DNA from: Buttiauxella massiliensis
GTDB taxonomy: Bacteria; Pseudomonadota; Gammaproteobacteria; Enterobacterales; Enterobacteriaceae
Length of the DNA stretch: 64,000 nt
Direction: 5' to 3'
Assembly (NCBI RefSeq): GCF_902500225.1
Contig: NZ_LR722652.1
Location: forward strand, 248,001 to 312,000
Position numbers and translations under genes: made by a program. Each line of letters starts with the position of its first letter. Position 1 is the stretch's first letter. Under the pieces are notes generated by a model. It worked only from the letters and a program-made list of their open reading frames with translations. It was not told the DNA's origin and did no database searches. Below, piece after piece: positions 9,676 through 17,536 of this stretch.

Positions 9676-10682
9676 AAAATAAACTATTACTCAGCGCTCT
9701 GATTTTTAGCGCTATTGGCACAGCACAGGCCGCCGACCCGCTCTCTGCCTGGAACGATACCGCCGCGAAACAAGCGATTGAGCAATGGGTGCAAAACGCA
9801 ACCAACAAAGATCGCTCGACCTTTATTCCACCTGAGAAACGCTACGTTGTGTTTGATAACGACGGTACTTTGTGGCCTGAAGCACCTCTGACCTTCCAGT
9901 TACAGTTTGCTATTGATGAAGTGAAACGCCTTGCACCTGAACACCCTGAATGGAAGAGCGACCCGATTGCAAGTGCTGTGCTGAACAACGATTTGCAAAG
10001 CGTCGCCGCCGCAGGTGAAAAAGGATTGATGCAACTGCTGGAGATAACGCACAGCAATATCACCACGGATGAATTCGACCAACGCGTCAGTAACTGGGTG
10101 GCCAGCCATCGTGATAACCGTTTTGGCTGCCATTACGACCAGATGGGCTACCAACCGATGCGTCAGCTGCTCGACTACCTGCGCGACAATGGTTTTAAAA
10201 CGTGGATTATTTCCGGCGGCGGCATCGATTTTATGCGTGTCGTGGCGCAGAGGATGTACGGCATCCCGCCAGAACAAGTGGTGGGATCATTCTCACTGAG
10301 CGAGTTTTCGCTAACGGACAACGGCACGCAACTGCGTAAAACCATGAAAGGCGCGTTTAACGACGACGCCGCCGCCAAGCCTGTCGCCATTCATCTATTT
10401 ATGGGCCAACGCCCGGTTGCAGCATTTGGTAACAGTGACGGCGATTTGGCGATGATGCAGTACACCGCAGCAAACCCGGACTACAAAACTTTCGGCTTAC
10501 TGGTTCACCATACGGATGCAAAACGTGAATATGCGTACGACAGTCATCCACCAGCCAGCGGAAAACTGGTTGAAGGGTTAACGGTGGCGAAGGAAAAAGG
10601 TTGGACGGTAGTGGATATGAAGCAGGACTGGAGAACGGTGTTTGACCCGAAATCCTGTGTTCCGGAATCGCCAAAACAGTAA
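9672..10682 (+). CDS. Exported HAD-family phosphatase
   Basis: A 336-residue HAD hydrolase with a clear signal peptide (cleaved near AQA). Motif I is DNDGT (nucleophile Asp62, acid/base Asp64), motif II lies in IISGGG near residue 178, and motif IV is GNSDGD near 257. It resembles phosphoserine-phosphatase-like secreted HAD proteins; the substrate cannot be read from sequence. It is the last gene of the coupled run, starting inside the batD stop. The link between a periplasmic phosphatase and a sulfatase/MoxR operon is unexplained. Confidence 0.85.
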   Translation: MKNKLLLSALIFSAIGTAQAADPLSAWNDTAAKQAIEQWVQNATNKDRSTFIPPEKRYVVFDNDGTLWPEAPLTFQLQFAIDEVKRLAPEHPEWKSDPIASAVLNNDLQSVAAAGEKGLMQLLEITHSNITTDEFDQRVSNWVASHRDNRFGCHYDQMGYQPMRQLLDYLRDNGFKTWIISGGGIDFMRVVAQRMYGIPPEQVVGSFSLSEFSLTDNGTQLRKTMKGAFNDDAAAKPVAIHLFMGQRPVAAFGNSDGDLAMMQYTAANPDYKTFGLLVHHTDAKREYAYDSHPPASGKLVEGLTVAKEKGWTVVDMKQDWRTVFDPKSCVPESPKQ

Positions 10683-10689
10683 ATCATAG

Positions 10690-10716
10690 GGTGGATAAGC
10701 ATGAACGCCATCCACC
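10690..10716. repeat. REP-like hairpin (GGTGGAT family)
   Basis: GGTGGAT / ATCCACC inverted arms around a 13-nt centre in the convergent gap between the HAD gene and the toxin gene. It shares its stem sequence with hairpins at 17941-17971 and 26699-26726. There is no T-tract. Confidence 0.5.
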
Positions 10717-10732
10717 TTAAAATGAAGTCTTC

Positions 10733-11254
10733 TTATTCTGCGAACAACTGTTCGATGGACTTAGTGGGGTAGAAAAGCGAATTCGCATTGTCGCCTACCA
10801 ATGCAGTAAATCCGAGTTTGAGATAAAACTGCATCGCCCCCGCGTTAATGGCATCCACAAACATTCCGTGAATCCCCACCGCCTGTGATGCAAGCCAGGT
10901 CGTTTTCATCGCGTGCGTGACAAGCGTTGTGCCCCACTCTTGCCCATGAAGATCTTTATGAACCGCCAGGCGCCCTAACGTGACGCTGGGAATATTGGCA
11001 TAAGGGACTTGCCGCTTCTGTGTATTCGACGGAAGTGTCGCCTTTTCAAAGCAGCTGCCCGACAACGTATAGTAGCCGAACACTTTCGATTTCTGCTCTT
11101 TAGCAACAAGCAAGTAGCCGCGTAAGATACGGCCACTATGCTGACGTGCAAGATGATCGGTTAGAAAAGTATTCAACGATTCTTCACCGCAATCGAAGCC
11201 GGAAAAATCGTATTCAGCATCCTGCGAAAAAATCTCAATCATCAGGTCAGCCAC
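10733..11254 (-). CDS. ataT: AtaT-like GNAT acetyltransferase toxin
   Basis: A 173-residue GNAT protein aligning along its length with AtaT, which acetylates the amino acid on initiator Met-tRNA and blocks translation initiation. The GTG start (VADLMIEIF, matching AtaT's beginning) lies 3 bp after the antitoxin stop. The catalytic tyrosine is kept (Tyr144 in FYLKLGF). The acetyl-CoA loop, QGQGWG in AtaT as I recall it, reads H103-G-Q-E106-W-G here, so two conserved positions differ. The protein may be weak or inactive. The symbol is given by homology. Confidence 0.88.
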   Translation of the reverse strand: MADLMIEIFSQDAEYDFSGFDCGEESLNTFLTDHLARQHSGRILRGYLLVAKEQKSKVFGYYTLSGSCFEKATLPSNTQKRQVPYANIPSVTLGRLAVHKDLHGQEWGTTLVTHAMKTTWLASQAVGIHGMFVDAINAGAMQFYLKLGFTALVGDNANSLFYPTKSIEQLFAE

Positions 11255-11257
11255 GCG

Positions 11258-11527
11258 TTACTCCATATTTTGTAAGCGTTTAGCGGCACTTTTAAGCCTG
11301 GCGTTCGGTGCAGGCGGATTGCTGAGAGCCTCCATCACCAAATCCCACGATTCTTCATTAAGAACCAGACGGCGATGTTGCTCAATGACTTGTGCAGCAC
11401 GTTCAGAAGCGCTGGCTACCATAAACTGAGTGATAGTCTGGTTGGACATTGCCGCAGCTTCTTCGATTAAGCTCTTGTCGTCGTCAGTTAATCTGAGATC
11501 GATGCGCTGTTTTTTTAATGCTGACAT
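11258..11527 (-). CDS. ataR: AtaR/TacA-like DUF1778 antitoxin
   Basis: An 89-residue DUF1778 ribbon-helix-helix antitoxin, closely matching AtaR (KKQRIDLRLTDDDKS start; EQHRR and EESW segments). The N-terminal half should bind DNA as a dimer and the C-terminal tail should wrap the toxin. I chose the ATG at 11527 because GGAG lies 8 nt upstream and because AtaR starts there; in-frame upstream starts at 11557 and 11539 are less likely. It leads the two-gene operon and probably represses it through the palindrome at 11568-11586. Confidence 0.9.
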   Translation of the reverse strand: MSALKKQRIDLRLTDDDKSLIEEAAAMSNQTITQFMVASASERAAQVIEQHRRLVLNEESWDLVMEALSNPPAPNARLKSAAKRLQNME

Positions 11528-11567
11528 AGTGCGCTCCATAACTGCTCGCGTTGGCATCGGAAATTAT

Positions 11568-11586
11568 GTACGGTATTTTTCCGTAC
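11568..11586. promoter_or_regulatory. Probable antitoxin operator
   Basis: Perfect inverted repeat GTACGG-TATTTTT-CCGTAC, 39 bp upstream of the antitoxin start. Its position and symmetry suit autoregulation by a ribbon-helix-helix dimer. This is inferred, not shown. Confidence 0.6.
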
Positions 11587-11656
11587 GCTGACTATAGAGT
11601 GGAATGAATAAATTTTCAACAAGTGATCCGGTGGGGAACCGTATCGGACAGAAACG

Positions 11657-11681
11657 AAAAAACCCGCCGAAGCGGGTTTTT
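11657..11681 (-). terminator. Terminator of the cold-shock gene
   Basis: AAACCCGC / GCGGGTTT stem with a short loop, flanked by A and T runs, 31 bp past the csp stop. On the minus strand the stem is followed by six Ts. The A/T symmetry means it could also act on the other strand. Confidence 0.85.
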
Positions 11682-11711
11682 AAATTCTTTAGAGCTTAGT
11701 TAACGCTAACC

Positions 11712-11924
11712 TTACAGGCTAGTTACGTTACCAGCTGCTGGGCCTTTAGCGCCGTTCTCGATGGTGAAGGAAACTTTCTGGCCTTCATCAAGAGATTTGT
11801 AACCGTCGTTCTGGATTGCAGAGAAGTGAACGAACAGGTCTTTTGAACCGTCGTCTGGAGTGATGAAGCCGAAACCTTTATCAGCGTTGAACCATTTTAC
11901 CAGACCAGTCATTTTGTTAGACAT
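11712..11924 (-). CDS. cspA: CspA-family cold-shock protein
   Basis: A 70-residue single cold-shock domain, nearly identical to E. coli CspA. The RNA-binding motifs are KGFGFI and FVHF. It is an RNA chaperone that melts secondary structure at low temperature. The long leader with an exact cold box (12064-12074) shows that it is one of the cold-induced members and not a constitutive CspC/CspE. A leucine replaces the usual valine before FVHF. Orthology with cspA itself, as opposed to a cspA-like paralogue, cannot be settled here. Confidence 0.93.
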   Translation of the reverse strand: MSNKMTGLVKWFNADKGFGFITPDDGSKDLFVHFSAIQNDGYKSLDEGQKVSFTIENGAKGPAAGNVTSL

Positions 11925-12082
11925 GTGTATTACCTTTTGAATTGAGTGTGCCTTACGGCGATTTGGTATGCTTTACAGATTTTATGAAGCGGTAGAGGAG
12001 CACACGACAAAGGGTATCCAGGGATGACTCTTGAAGGACTGCTTTACTAGGTTGCTTTAAAGGTCTGTACGTCAAACCGATG
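11925..12082 (-). promoter_or_regulatory. Cold-shock 5' leader with cold box
   Basis: On the minus strand TGACGTACAGA (12074-12064) equals the E. coli cspA cold box. From there to the ATG the sequence follows the cspA leader closely, including the TCTGTAAAGCA segment and the AAGG ribosome site before the start. By analogy transcription begins near 12082, giving a leader of about 158 nt that refolds with temperature to control stability and translation. Confidence 0.88.
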
Positions 12083-12181
12083 GGGCGTATTAACTCATGC
12101 TTAGGCGATGAATGACAAGGATTATTTTAGCCGTCCACAGCTCTATAGCTAAATTACGTCTCATTTACCGTTTCGTTTAGG

Positions 12182-12208
12182 GGGTGCGAATGGCATCCTT
12201 TCGCACCC
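12182..12208. terminator. Hairpin after the quinate operon
   Basis: GGGTGCGAA / TTCGCACCC, a 9-bp perfect stem with a 9-nt loop, 25 bp past the dehydrogenase stop. There is no T-tract on either strand, so it may stop or stabilise the transcript only weakly. Confidence 0.45.
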
Positions 12209-12232
12209 ATCTACCACTACCTTAACCAATTG

Positions 12233-13069
12233 TTAGTAATCAATTTTAGCTACGCGACGCAGTGCTTCAGGCGTCACTTCTGGCAGGCCAAAAAATTCCA
12301 TATATGCAGGAATCATCTCAAACAACATATCTGTTCCAGGTTGTATCTGGCAGTCTCTTTTCATGGCGGCCTGCAAAAATGGCGTGATTTCGCTCTTCAT
12401 TACCACCTCTCCCACGAAGGTTCCGGGCGTTATCGCGCTAACATCCACCGGTAATTCGTCACCGGCATTCATACCCAGCGGCGTTGCGTTAACAACAATG
12501 GAAAACTCTTTCGGGTTGCGCAACCCGGTAAGCACCTTAAGAGACGGATAGTGGCTACGTAGCCGTTTTGCCAGCTCTTCGCAGCTTTCAGCCCGGCTAT
12601 CAAACAGCGCCAGCGTATCAACGCCAGCAGCCGCAAGAGACGCCGCAATAGCGGAACCCACGCCACCGCTACCCACGACTAACGCACGAGCTCCACCCAC
12701 CTGAATACCTTTGCGCAACACGCCACGAACAAAACCGTCGCCATCAAACATGTCGCCACGCAATGAGCCGTCTGGCTCAAGGCGAATGGCATTACACGCC
12801 CCGGCAATTTGCGCCGTTGGGCTAATAGTGTGAACCAACTCACAAGTCGAAACTTTATGCGGCATCGTCACCAACGCGCCAATAATATTGGTCATGCGAA
12901 ATAGAGAAGGAATCAACTGCACATAGTCTTCTGCTTTCACCCCCATCGGCACCACTTTGATATCGATGCCTTGCTCTTCAAACCAGGGGTTGTAAATCAT
13001 CGGTGCTTTGAACGTGGTTGTCGGGTAGCCCAGATGGGCGATTAAACGCGTCTTGCCACTCATGTCCAT
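12233..13069 (-). CDS. Shikimate-dehydrogenase-like oxidoreductase
   Basis: A 278-residue AroE/YdiB-superfamily protein. The catalytic lysine is in VTMPHK and the dinucleotide loop is GSGGVGSA. The substrate pocket is unusual: the N-terminal SxS of true shikimate dehydrogenases is replaced by TTTFKAP, and GAVNT by GACNA. It begins 2 bp after the transporter stop and is the third gene of the quinate/shikimate operon. By context it probably oxidises quinate or shikimate to the 3-dehydro compound, but the pocket changes leave the substrate open. Confidence 0.82.
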   Translation of the reverse strand: MDMSGKTRLIAHLGYPTTTFKAPMIYNPWFEEQGIDIKVVPMGVKAEDYVQLIPSLFRMTNIIGALVTMPHKVSTCELVHTISPTAQIAGACNAIRLEPDGSLRGDMFDGDGFVRGVLRKGIQVGGARALVVGSGGVGSAIAASLAAAGVDTLALFDSRAESCEELAKRLRSHYPSLKVLTGLRNPKEFSIVVNATPLGMNAGDELPVDVSAITPGTFVGEVVMKSEITPFLQAAMKRDCQIQPGTDMLFEMIPAYMEFFGLPEVTPEALRRVAKIDY

Positions 13070-13071
13070 AA

Positions 13072-14388
13072 TTAGTCCGCCAGCTCAATACGTTTGATAT
13101 CGCCAAGAATAAAGACATACGCGAACACACCCAGAAGTGCAGCACCGCCGATATAGACCAGCGCGTAGAAGAAGTTGCCGGTCGCCGCAACGATAAAACC
13201 GACAATCAGTGGCGTGATAATAGAGGCCAGGTTTGAGCAGAAGTTAAATAAGCCGCCGGTCAGCCCCGCGAGATTCTTCGGTGCCATATCGGAAATCAGC
13301 GTCCAGCCGAGTCCCACCATGCCTTGCCCGAAGAACGCTACCGACATCACCGTAATCACCAGCGCATCGGTTGGCATCCAGTTAGCCGAGATAATCAGAC
13401 TGGCCATCAACAACCCAGAAATGATTGGCAATTTACGGGCGATATTCACCGAACCGGTGCGTTTGAGGATTTGGTCGGAGACCCAACCACCAAACATCAC
13501 GCCCACTGCGGCGGCGAGGAACGGCAGAATGGCGAAGAAGCCCACTTTCAGCCATGGCATATGGCGTTCGGTAGCAAGGTAGGTTGGGAACCAGGTCAGG
13601 AAGAACACCAGCGTCGTGTTCCCGGCAAACTGGCCAATGCCCGCACCGAGGATTTGGCGGCATTTAATAAGCCTTGCGACATTCGCCCAGCTAAAGTTCA
13701 TCTTCGGTTCAGGCTCGGCCTCTTTGAGATCGTGACCGATGTATTCAAGCTCAAGACTATTGGCAGTTTTGGACTCGTGCGGTTCGTGATAGAAACGCCA
13801 CCACACCAGCACAAACAAAATGCCCACGACGCCGACGGTGATAAACAACGCACGCCAGCCGAAGGTTTCCATAATAAAGAACAGCAGCGGCGCAAACGCA
13901 GCAAGGCCAATGTATTCACCGACGGTGTAAACCGCCGTAGCGCGCGCACGCTCATGCTGTGGGAACCATTTTCCCACCACGCGACTGTTCACCGGGAAGC
14001 ATGGTGCTTCACTAATCCCTAAACCTAAGCGGCATAGCAGCAGCGTTTTCAGGCCAACGGTTAAACCGTGGAACAGGGTAAATGCCGACCAGAAAAACAG
14101 TGCCAGCGCATAGGTGACTTTATTGCCAAAGCGGTCAAGGAAGATGCCGCCGGGGATTTGCATTGCCGCGTAAGTCCAGGCAAACGCCGAGAACACAATC
14201 CCCATCGTTGCCGCGCCGATGCCAAGATCGGCACTCAGTTGCGGTGCAGCAATGCCAAGCACGGTGCGGTCGAGATAGTTAATCATGGTTCCGATAGCCA
14301 GAAGAGTCAGGATAACCATTCGGGTACGGGTTCTTTTTACAACACCAGTTTTCTGGGCAGCGATGTCGCCCTGGCCATAACTCGCCAT
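13072..14388 (-). CDS. MFS transporter, anion:cation symporter family
   Basis: A 438-residue, 12-helix MFS protein of the ACS family (NYLDRTVLGIAAP near helix 1; QIPGGIFLDRFGNK in loop 2-3), related to glucarate/hexuronate carriers such as GudP. It sits between the 3-dehydroshikimate dehydratase and the dehydrogenase genes, so uptake of quinate, shikimate or a related ring acid is the likely job. A 16-bp palindrome precedes its start by 41 bp. The substrate is inferred from context only. Confidence 0.86.
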   Translation of the reverse strand: MASYGQGDIAAQKTGVVKRTRTRMVILTLLAIGTMINYLDRTVLGIAAPQLSADLGIGAATMGIVFSAFAWTYAAMQIPGGIFLDRFGNKVTYALALFFWSAFTLFHGLTVGLKTLLLCRLGLGISEAPCFPVNSRVVGKWFPQHERARATAVYTVGEYIGLAAFAPLLFFIMETFGWRALFITVGVVGILFVLVWWRFYHEPHESKTANSLELEYIGHDLKEAEPEPKMNFSWANVARLIKCRQILGAGIGQFAGNTTLVFFLTWFPTYLATERHMPWLKVGFFAILPFLAAAVGVMFGGWVSDQILKRTGSVNIARKLPIISGLLMASLIISANWMPTDALVITVMSVAFFGQGMVGLGWTLISDMAPKNLAGLTGGLFNFCSNLASIITPLIVGFIVAATGNFFYALVYIGGAALLGVFAYVFILGDIKRIELAD

Positions 14389-14428
14389 GGTTTTTACCTC
14401 GGTTATTTGTAGGTTACAGGTGTCTTAT

Positions 14429-14444
14429 TGAACCTTAAGGTTCA
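14429..14444. promoter_or_regulatory. Palindrome between quiC and transporter
   Basis: TGAACCTTAAGGTTCA, a perfect 16-bp palindrome between quiC and the MFS gene. The half-site GGTTCAT recurs upstream of quiC at 16377-16383. It is a candidate operator for an unidentified regulator; no regulator gene is linked here. Confidence 0.5.
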
Positions 14445-14463
14445 TTTATTGTTGTAAATCGCA

Positions 14464-16329
14464 TTAACGCATTTGCATGGCGGCCAACCGCACGGCGGCG
14501 TTAGTTGCACCGTATTGTTGATAATCCCCCCGCCGTTCAACTAACTCAAAGAAGAAACGGTCCGGGCGGAAAGGTGGCGTATAGGCATGCAAAAACTCAT
14601 GCTGGCGCGCATCTCGTTCATAAAGAATATCCAGGCGCTCAAGCCCTTGGAGCAATGGGTTATTTGCCCCGTACCGCGCCAGCAAATCGTCATAATAGTT
14701 TGCCGGAATTGGCAGCAATTTCAGCCCTTGTGATTGCAGGCTTTCTACCGTCGCGAGTAAATCATCACAAGCAAACGCCGCGTGTTGCAGGCCCGTGCCC
14801 TGATAGCTGGCAACCGAACGGGCAATTTGCGTATCAAGGCTGTGCGACATATTCAGCGGCAAGCGGATCGAGTGACAAGGGCTGTGCATCACCTGGCTTC
14901 TGACCAGGCCATACGGGTCCGGCACGCTAAGTTCGTTGTCCAGTTCAAATCCGAACACCGCGCGGAAAAACATAATCCAGTTATCACGGCTGCCTTCTAC
15001 CAGCCCTAACGCCAGATGATCAATCCCAAGTAAGCTGCCCTGGTTGGCGGTTTCTGAAAGGTTAAAATCGGTTTGATAAATATCGTTTTCACCCTGATCT
15101 GGTGCCTCTATCAGATAAATCAGGCTGCCGTCAGGCGCACACACTGCCGCCAGCGCACGCTCATCTGGCCCATGCTTTTCATGCCAAATCGGGTAACCGT
15201 AATCCTGCGCCCGTTGCACTACATTTGCCGCCCCTTTCATGCGCCACGCCATCGCGCACAGCGAAACACCGTGACGACGATGAAACTCATCAGCCCAGCT
15301 ATGCGACTCATGGTTAAGAATCACATTCACCCCACCGTTGCGCCACAGTGAAACATCCTTAGAACGGTGCTCACCGGCTTGTGCAAAACCCAGTGGTTGC
15401 AGTGCTTCGCCCAATGCCTGTGCATCTTTTGCATCGGTGGCAAATTCTAAAAACTCGATACCCTGGTAACTGGCCTGGGTTGCGCTATGGAACAGCTGCG
15501 CATCAATTTGCGGATTAGCATTCCAGATCTGCTCTTCCAGCCAAAGCAGCGAGCGATAACCATCTTTGGCGGTTGGTGCATTTGGCGTAGCACGGAAACT
15601 GTCGTTGAAAATCTCCAGCGACCATGGGCCACGGTAGCCTTTTTCCGTCAGCAAGCGGGTAAACTCAACCACCGGCAATTCGCCTTGCCCAGGGAAGCAG
15701 CGGAAATGGCGGCTCCACTCAAGCACATCCATTTTCATCAACGGTGCGTCGGCCAGTTGCAGGAAGGTAATTTTATCGACCGGAATGTCGTCGAGATTAA
15801 TCAGTTGGTCACCCAACGAAAGCACATGGAAGCTGTCGAGAACCAACCCCAACGCCGGGCTGTTTACCTGTTTTACACGCTCCCATGCCTGGCGATAACG
15901 GTTCACATGTGTGCCCCACGCCAGCGCTTCATAGCCAACGGTTATTTCATTACGTTGTGCTAACTCAGCCAAATGCGCCAGGTCACTGACCTGCAAATCA
16001 AGATTCGGCGAACAATCGGGAGCCACGTTGCTACACAGCAGCATGGTGTTGCACCCCAGCTCGTGCATCAGAGCAAACTTGCGCCGCGCGCGTTCCAGAT
16101 TGCTGGCAAACTGCGGGCGCGACGCGCCTTCGAAATCGCGGAACGGCTGAAACAATGTAATAGTAAGCCCTAGATCGGCCGCCATTTTTCGCACATCGGC
16201 AGGCGTGCCTGGGTAATAAAGAAGATCATTTTCAAAGATTTCTACACCGTCAAAACCAGCAGCCGAAATTGCGGCCAGTTTTTCAGGCAACGTGCCAGAG
16301 ATGGATACGGTTGCAATTGAACGCTGCAT
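14464..16329 (-). CDS. quiC: 3-dehydroshikimate dehydratase fused to HPPD-like domain
   Basis: A 621-residue fusion. Residues 1-280 form a xylose-isomerase-like TIM barrel with the metal ligands of QuiC-type dehydratases at Glu134, Asp165, Gln191 and Glu239. Residues 290-621 form a vicinal-oxygen-chelate domain like 4-hydroxyphenylpyruvate dioxygenase, with candidate iron ligands His438, His516 and Glu595. The dehydratase turns 3-dehydroshikimate into protocatechuate. The role of the dioxygenase-like half is unclear. It is the first gene of the operon; no protocatechuate-cleaving genes are in the window. Confidence 0.9.
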   Translation of the reverse strand: MQRSIATVSISGTLPEKLAAISAAGFDGVEIFENDLLYYPGTPADVRKMAADLGLTITLFQPFRDFEGASRPQFASNLERARRKFALMHELGCNTMLLCSNVAPDCSPNLDLQVSDLAHLAELAQRNEITVGYEALAWGTHVNRYRQAWERVKQVNSPALGLVLDSFHVLSLGDQLINLDDIPVDKITFLQLADAPLMKMDVLEWSRHFRCFPGQGELPVVEFTRLLTEKGYRGPWSLEIFNDSFRATPNAPTAKDGYRSLLWLEEQIWNANPQIDAQLFHSATQASYQGIEFLEFATDAKDAQALGEALQPLGFAQAGEHRSKDVSLWRNGGVNVILNHESHSWADEFHRRHGVSLCAMAWRMKGAANVVQRAQDYGYPIWHEKHGPDERALAAVCAPDGSLIYLIEAPDQGENDIYQTDFNLSETANQGSLLGIDHLALGLVEGSRDNWIMFFRAVFGFELDNELSVPDPYGLVRSQVMHSPCHSIRLPLNMSHSLDTQIARSVASYQGTGLQHAAFACDDLLATVESLQSQGLKLLPIPANYYDDLLARYGANNPLLQGLERLDILYERDARQHEFLHAYTPPFRPDRFFFELVERRGDYQQYGATNAAVRLAAMQMR

Positions 16330-16522
16330 GATAGCTCCTGGTCTGTCGGGATAAGTCGGTTAATGTTGTATCATTTGGTTCATATTGCAAATTTATAGTT
16401 AATTTATTGTTACCTCAGATCACACCTCAGAAAGTTAAAAAAAATAGCGGGCGATTACCGAACAAAACAAAGTGGGGTTACACTTTTCAATCTCTCACTG
16501 GCAATTAAAAGGCAGACACAAC

Positions 16523-17389
16523 ATGTCAGATAATAACTATCAGCCGCCAAAAGTTTGGACTTGGCAAAAAGGCGAAGGCGGTACCTTTGCTAACATCAAC
16601 CGTCCGATAGCGGGCCCAACTCACGAACGCACGCTGCCAATTGGCAAGCATCCCTTGCAGCTTTATTCACTTGGCACACCGAACGGGCAGAAGGTGACTA
16701 TTCTGCTTGAGGAGCTGCTGGCTCTGGGTGTAAGTGCTGCCGAATACGACGCGCATCTGATTCGTATCGGTGAAGGGGATCAGTTCTCAAGCGGCTTTGT
16801 AGACGTGAACCCGAATTCAAAAATCCCGGCACTCATGGACCATTCGGTAACACCACCGATTCGTGTGTTTGAATCCGGTGCAATCTTGCTGTATCTGGCG
16901 GAGAAATTCGGCCATTTCCTGCCTAAAGATCTTGCCGCACGCACTGAAACCTTGAACTGGCTGTTCTGGTTGCAGGGTTCAGCGCCATATCTGGGCGGTG
17001 GCTTCGGTCATTTCTATAATTACGCACCAATGAAAATTGAGTACGCAATTAACCGCTTTGCCATGGAAACCAAGCGCCAGTTAGACGTGCTCGACAGGCA
17101 ACTGGCGACACATCGCTTTATTTCAGGTGATGAATATACGATTGCAGATATCGCCATTTGGCCGTGGTACGGCAGCCTGGCAAAAGGTGGGCTGTACAGC
17201 GCGGCTGAATTCCTCGACCTCGCCTCGTACAAAAACTTCGTACGCTGGGCCGATGAAGTCGCAAGCCGCCCGGCGGTTAAGCGTGGGCGCATTGTAAACC
17301 GTACCTTCGGTGAGCCGTCTGAGCAGTTGCATGAACGCCACGATGCGTCGGACTTTGAGTTACGTACCGAAGATAAGCTGGCGAAGTAG
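16523..17389 (+). CDS. yghU: YghU-type glutathione transferase
   Basis: A 288-residue protein, the same length as E. coli YghU and very similar along its length (QLYSLGTPNGQKVTI, NPNSKIPAL, ESGAILLYLAEKFG). This Nu-class enzyme has a thioredoxin-fold N-terminus and a helical C-terminus and shows disulfide-bond reductase and peroxidase activity with bound glutathione. I chose the ATG at 16523 by homology; an upstream ATG at 16472 would add 17 unrelated residues. It is divergent from quiC across 193 bp. Confidence 0.95.
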   Translation: MSDNNYQPPKVWTWQKGEGGTFANINRPIAGPTHERTLPIGKHPLQLYSLGTPNGQKVTILLEELLALGVSAAEYDAHLIRIGEGDQFSSGFVDVNPNSKIPALMDHSVTPPIRVFESGAILLYLAEKFGHFLPKDLAARTETLNWLFWLQGSAPYLGGGFGHFYNYAPMKIEYAINRFAMETKRQLDVLDRQLATHRFISGDEYTIADIAIWPWYGSLAKGGLYSAAEFLDLASYKNFVRWADEVASRPAVKRGRIVNRTFGEPSEQLHERHDASDFELRTEDKLAK

Positions 17390-17407
17390 ATACAGTTGTA
17401 CTCAACC

Positions 17408-17437
17408 ACGCCCTGCAAGTTGCAGTATGCAGGGCGT
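17408..17437 (+). terminator. Hairpin after yghU
   Basis: ACGCCCTGCA / TGCAGGGCGT, a 10-bp perfect stem with a 10-nt loop, 19 bp after the yghU stop. The tail is AAAAATTT rather than a run of Ts, so termination may be imperfect. Confidence 0.5.
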
Positions 17438-17536
17438 AAAAATTTAAAATTAAACAAACTATGGGTGGTTTAAGCCTAACCGTTGCAGGTAACTTGCCGT
17501 CTGAATTATTCAGTGAGCAAACTGCAAGGAAATATC

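Noticed and set aside
13324-14022. 232-codon frame opposite the MFS transporter
   Set aside because: Low-complexity His/Gln/Arg-rich translation typical of an antisense shadow of a membrane-protein gene.
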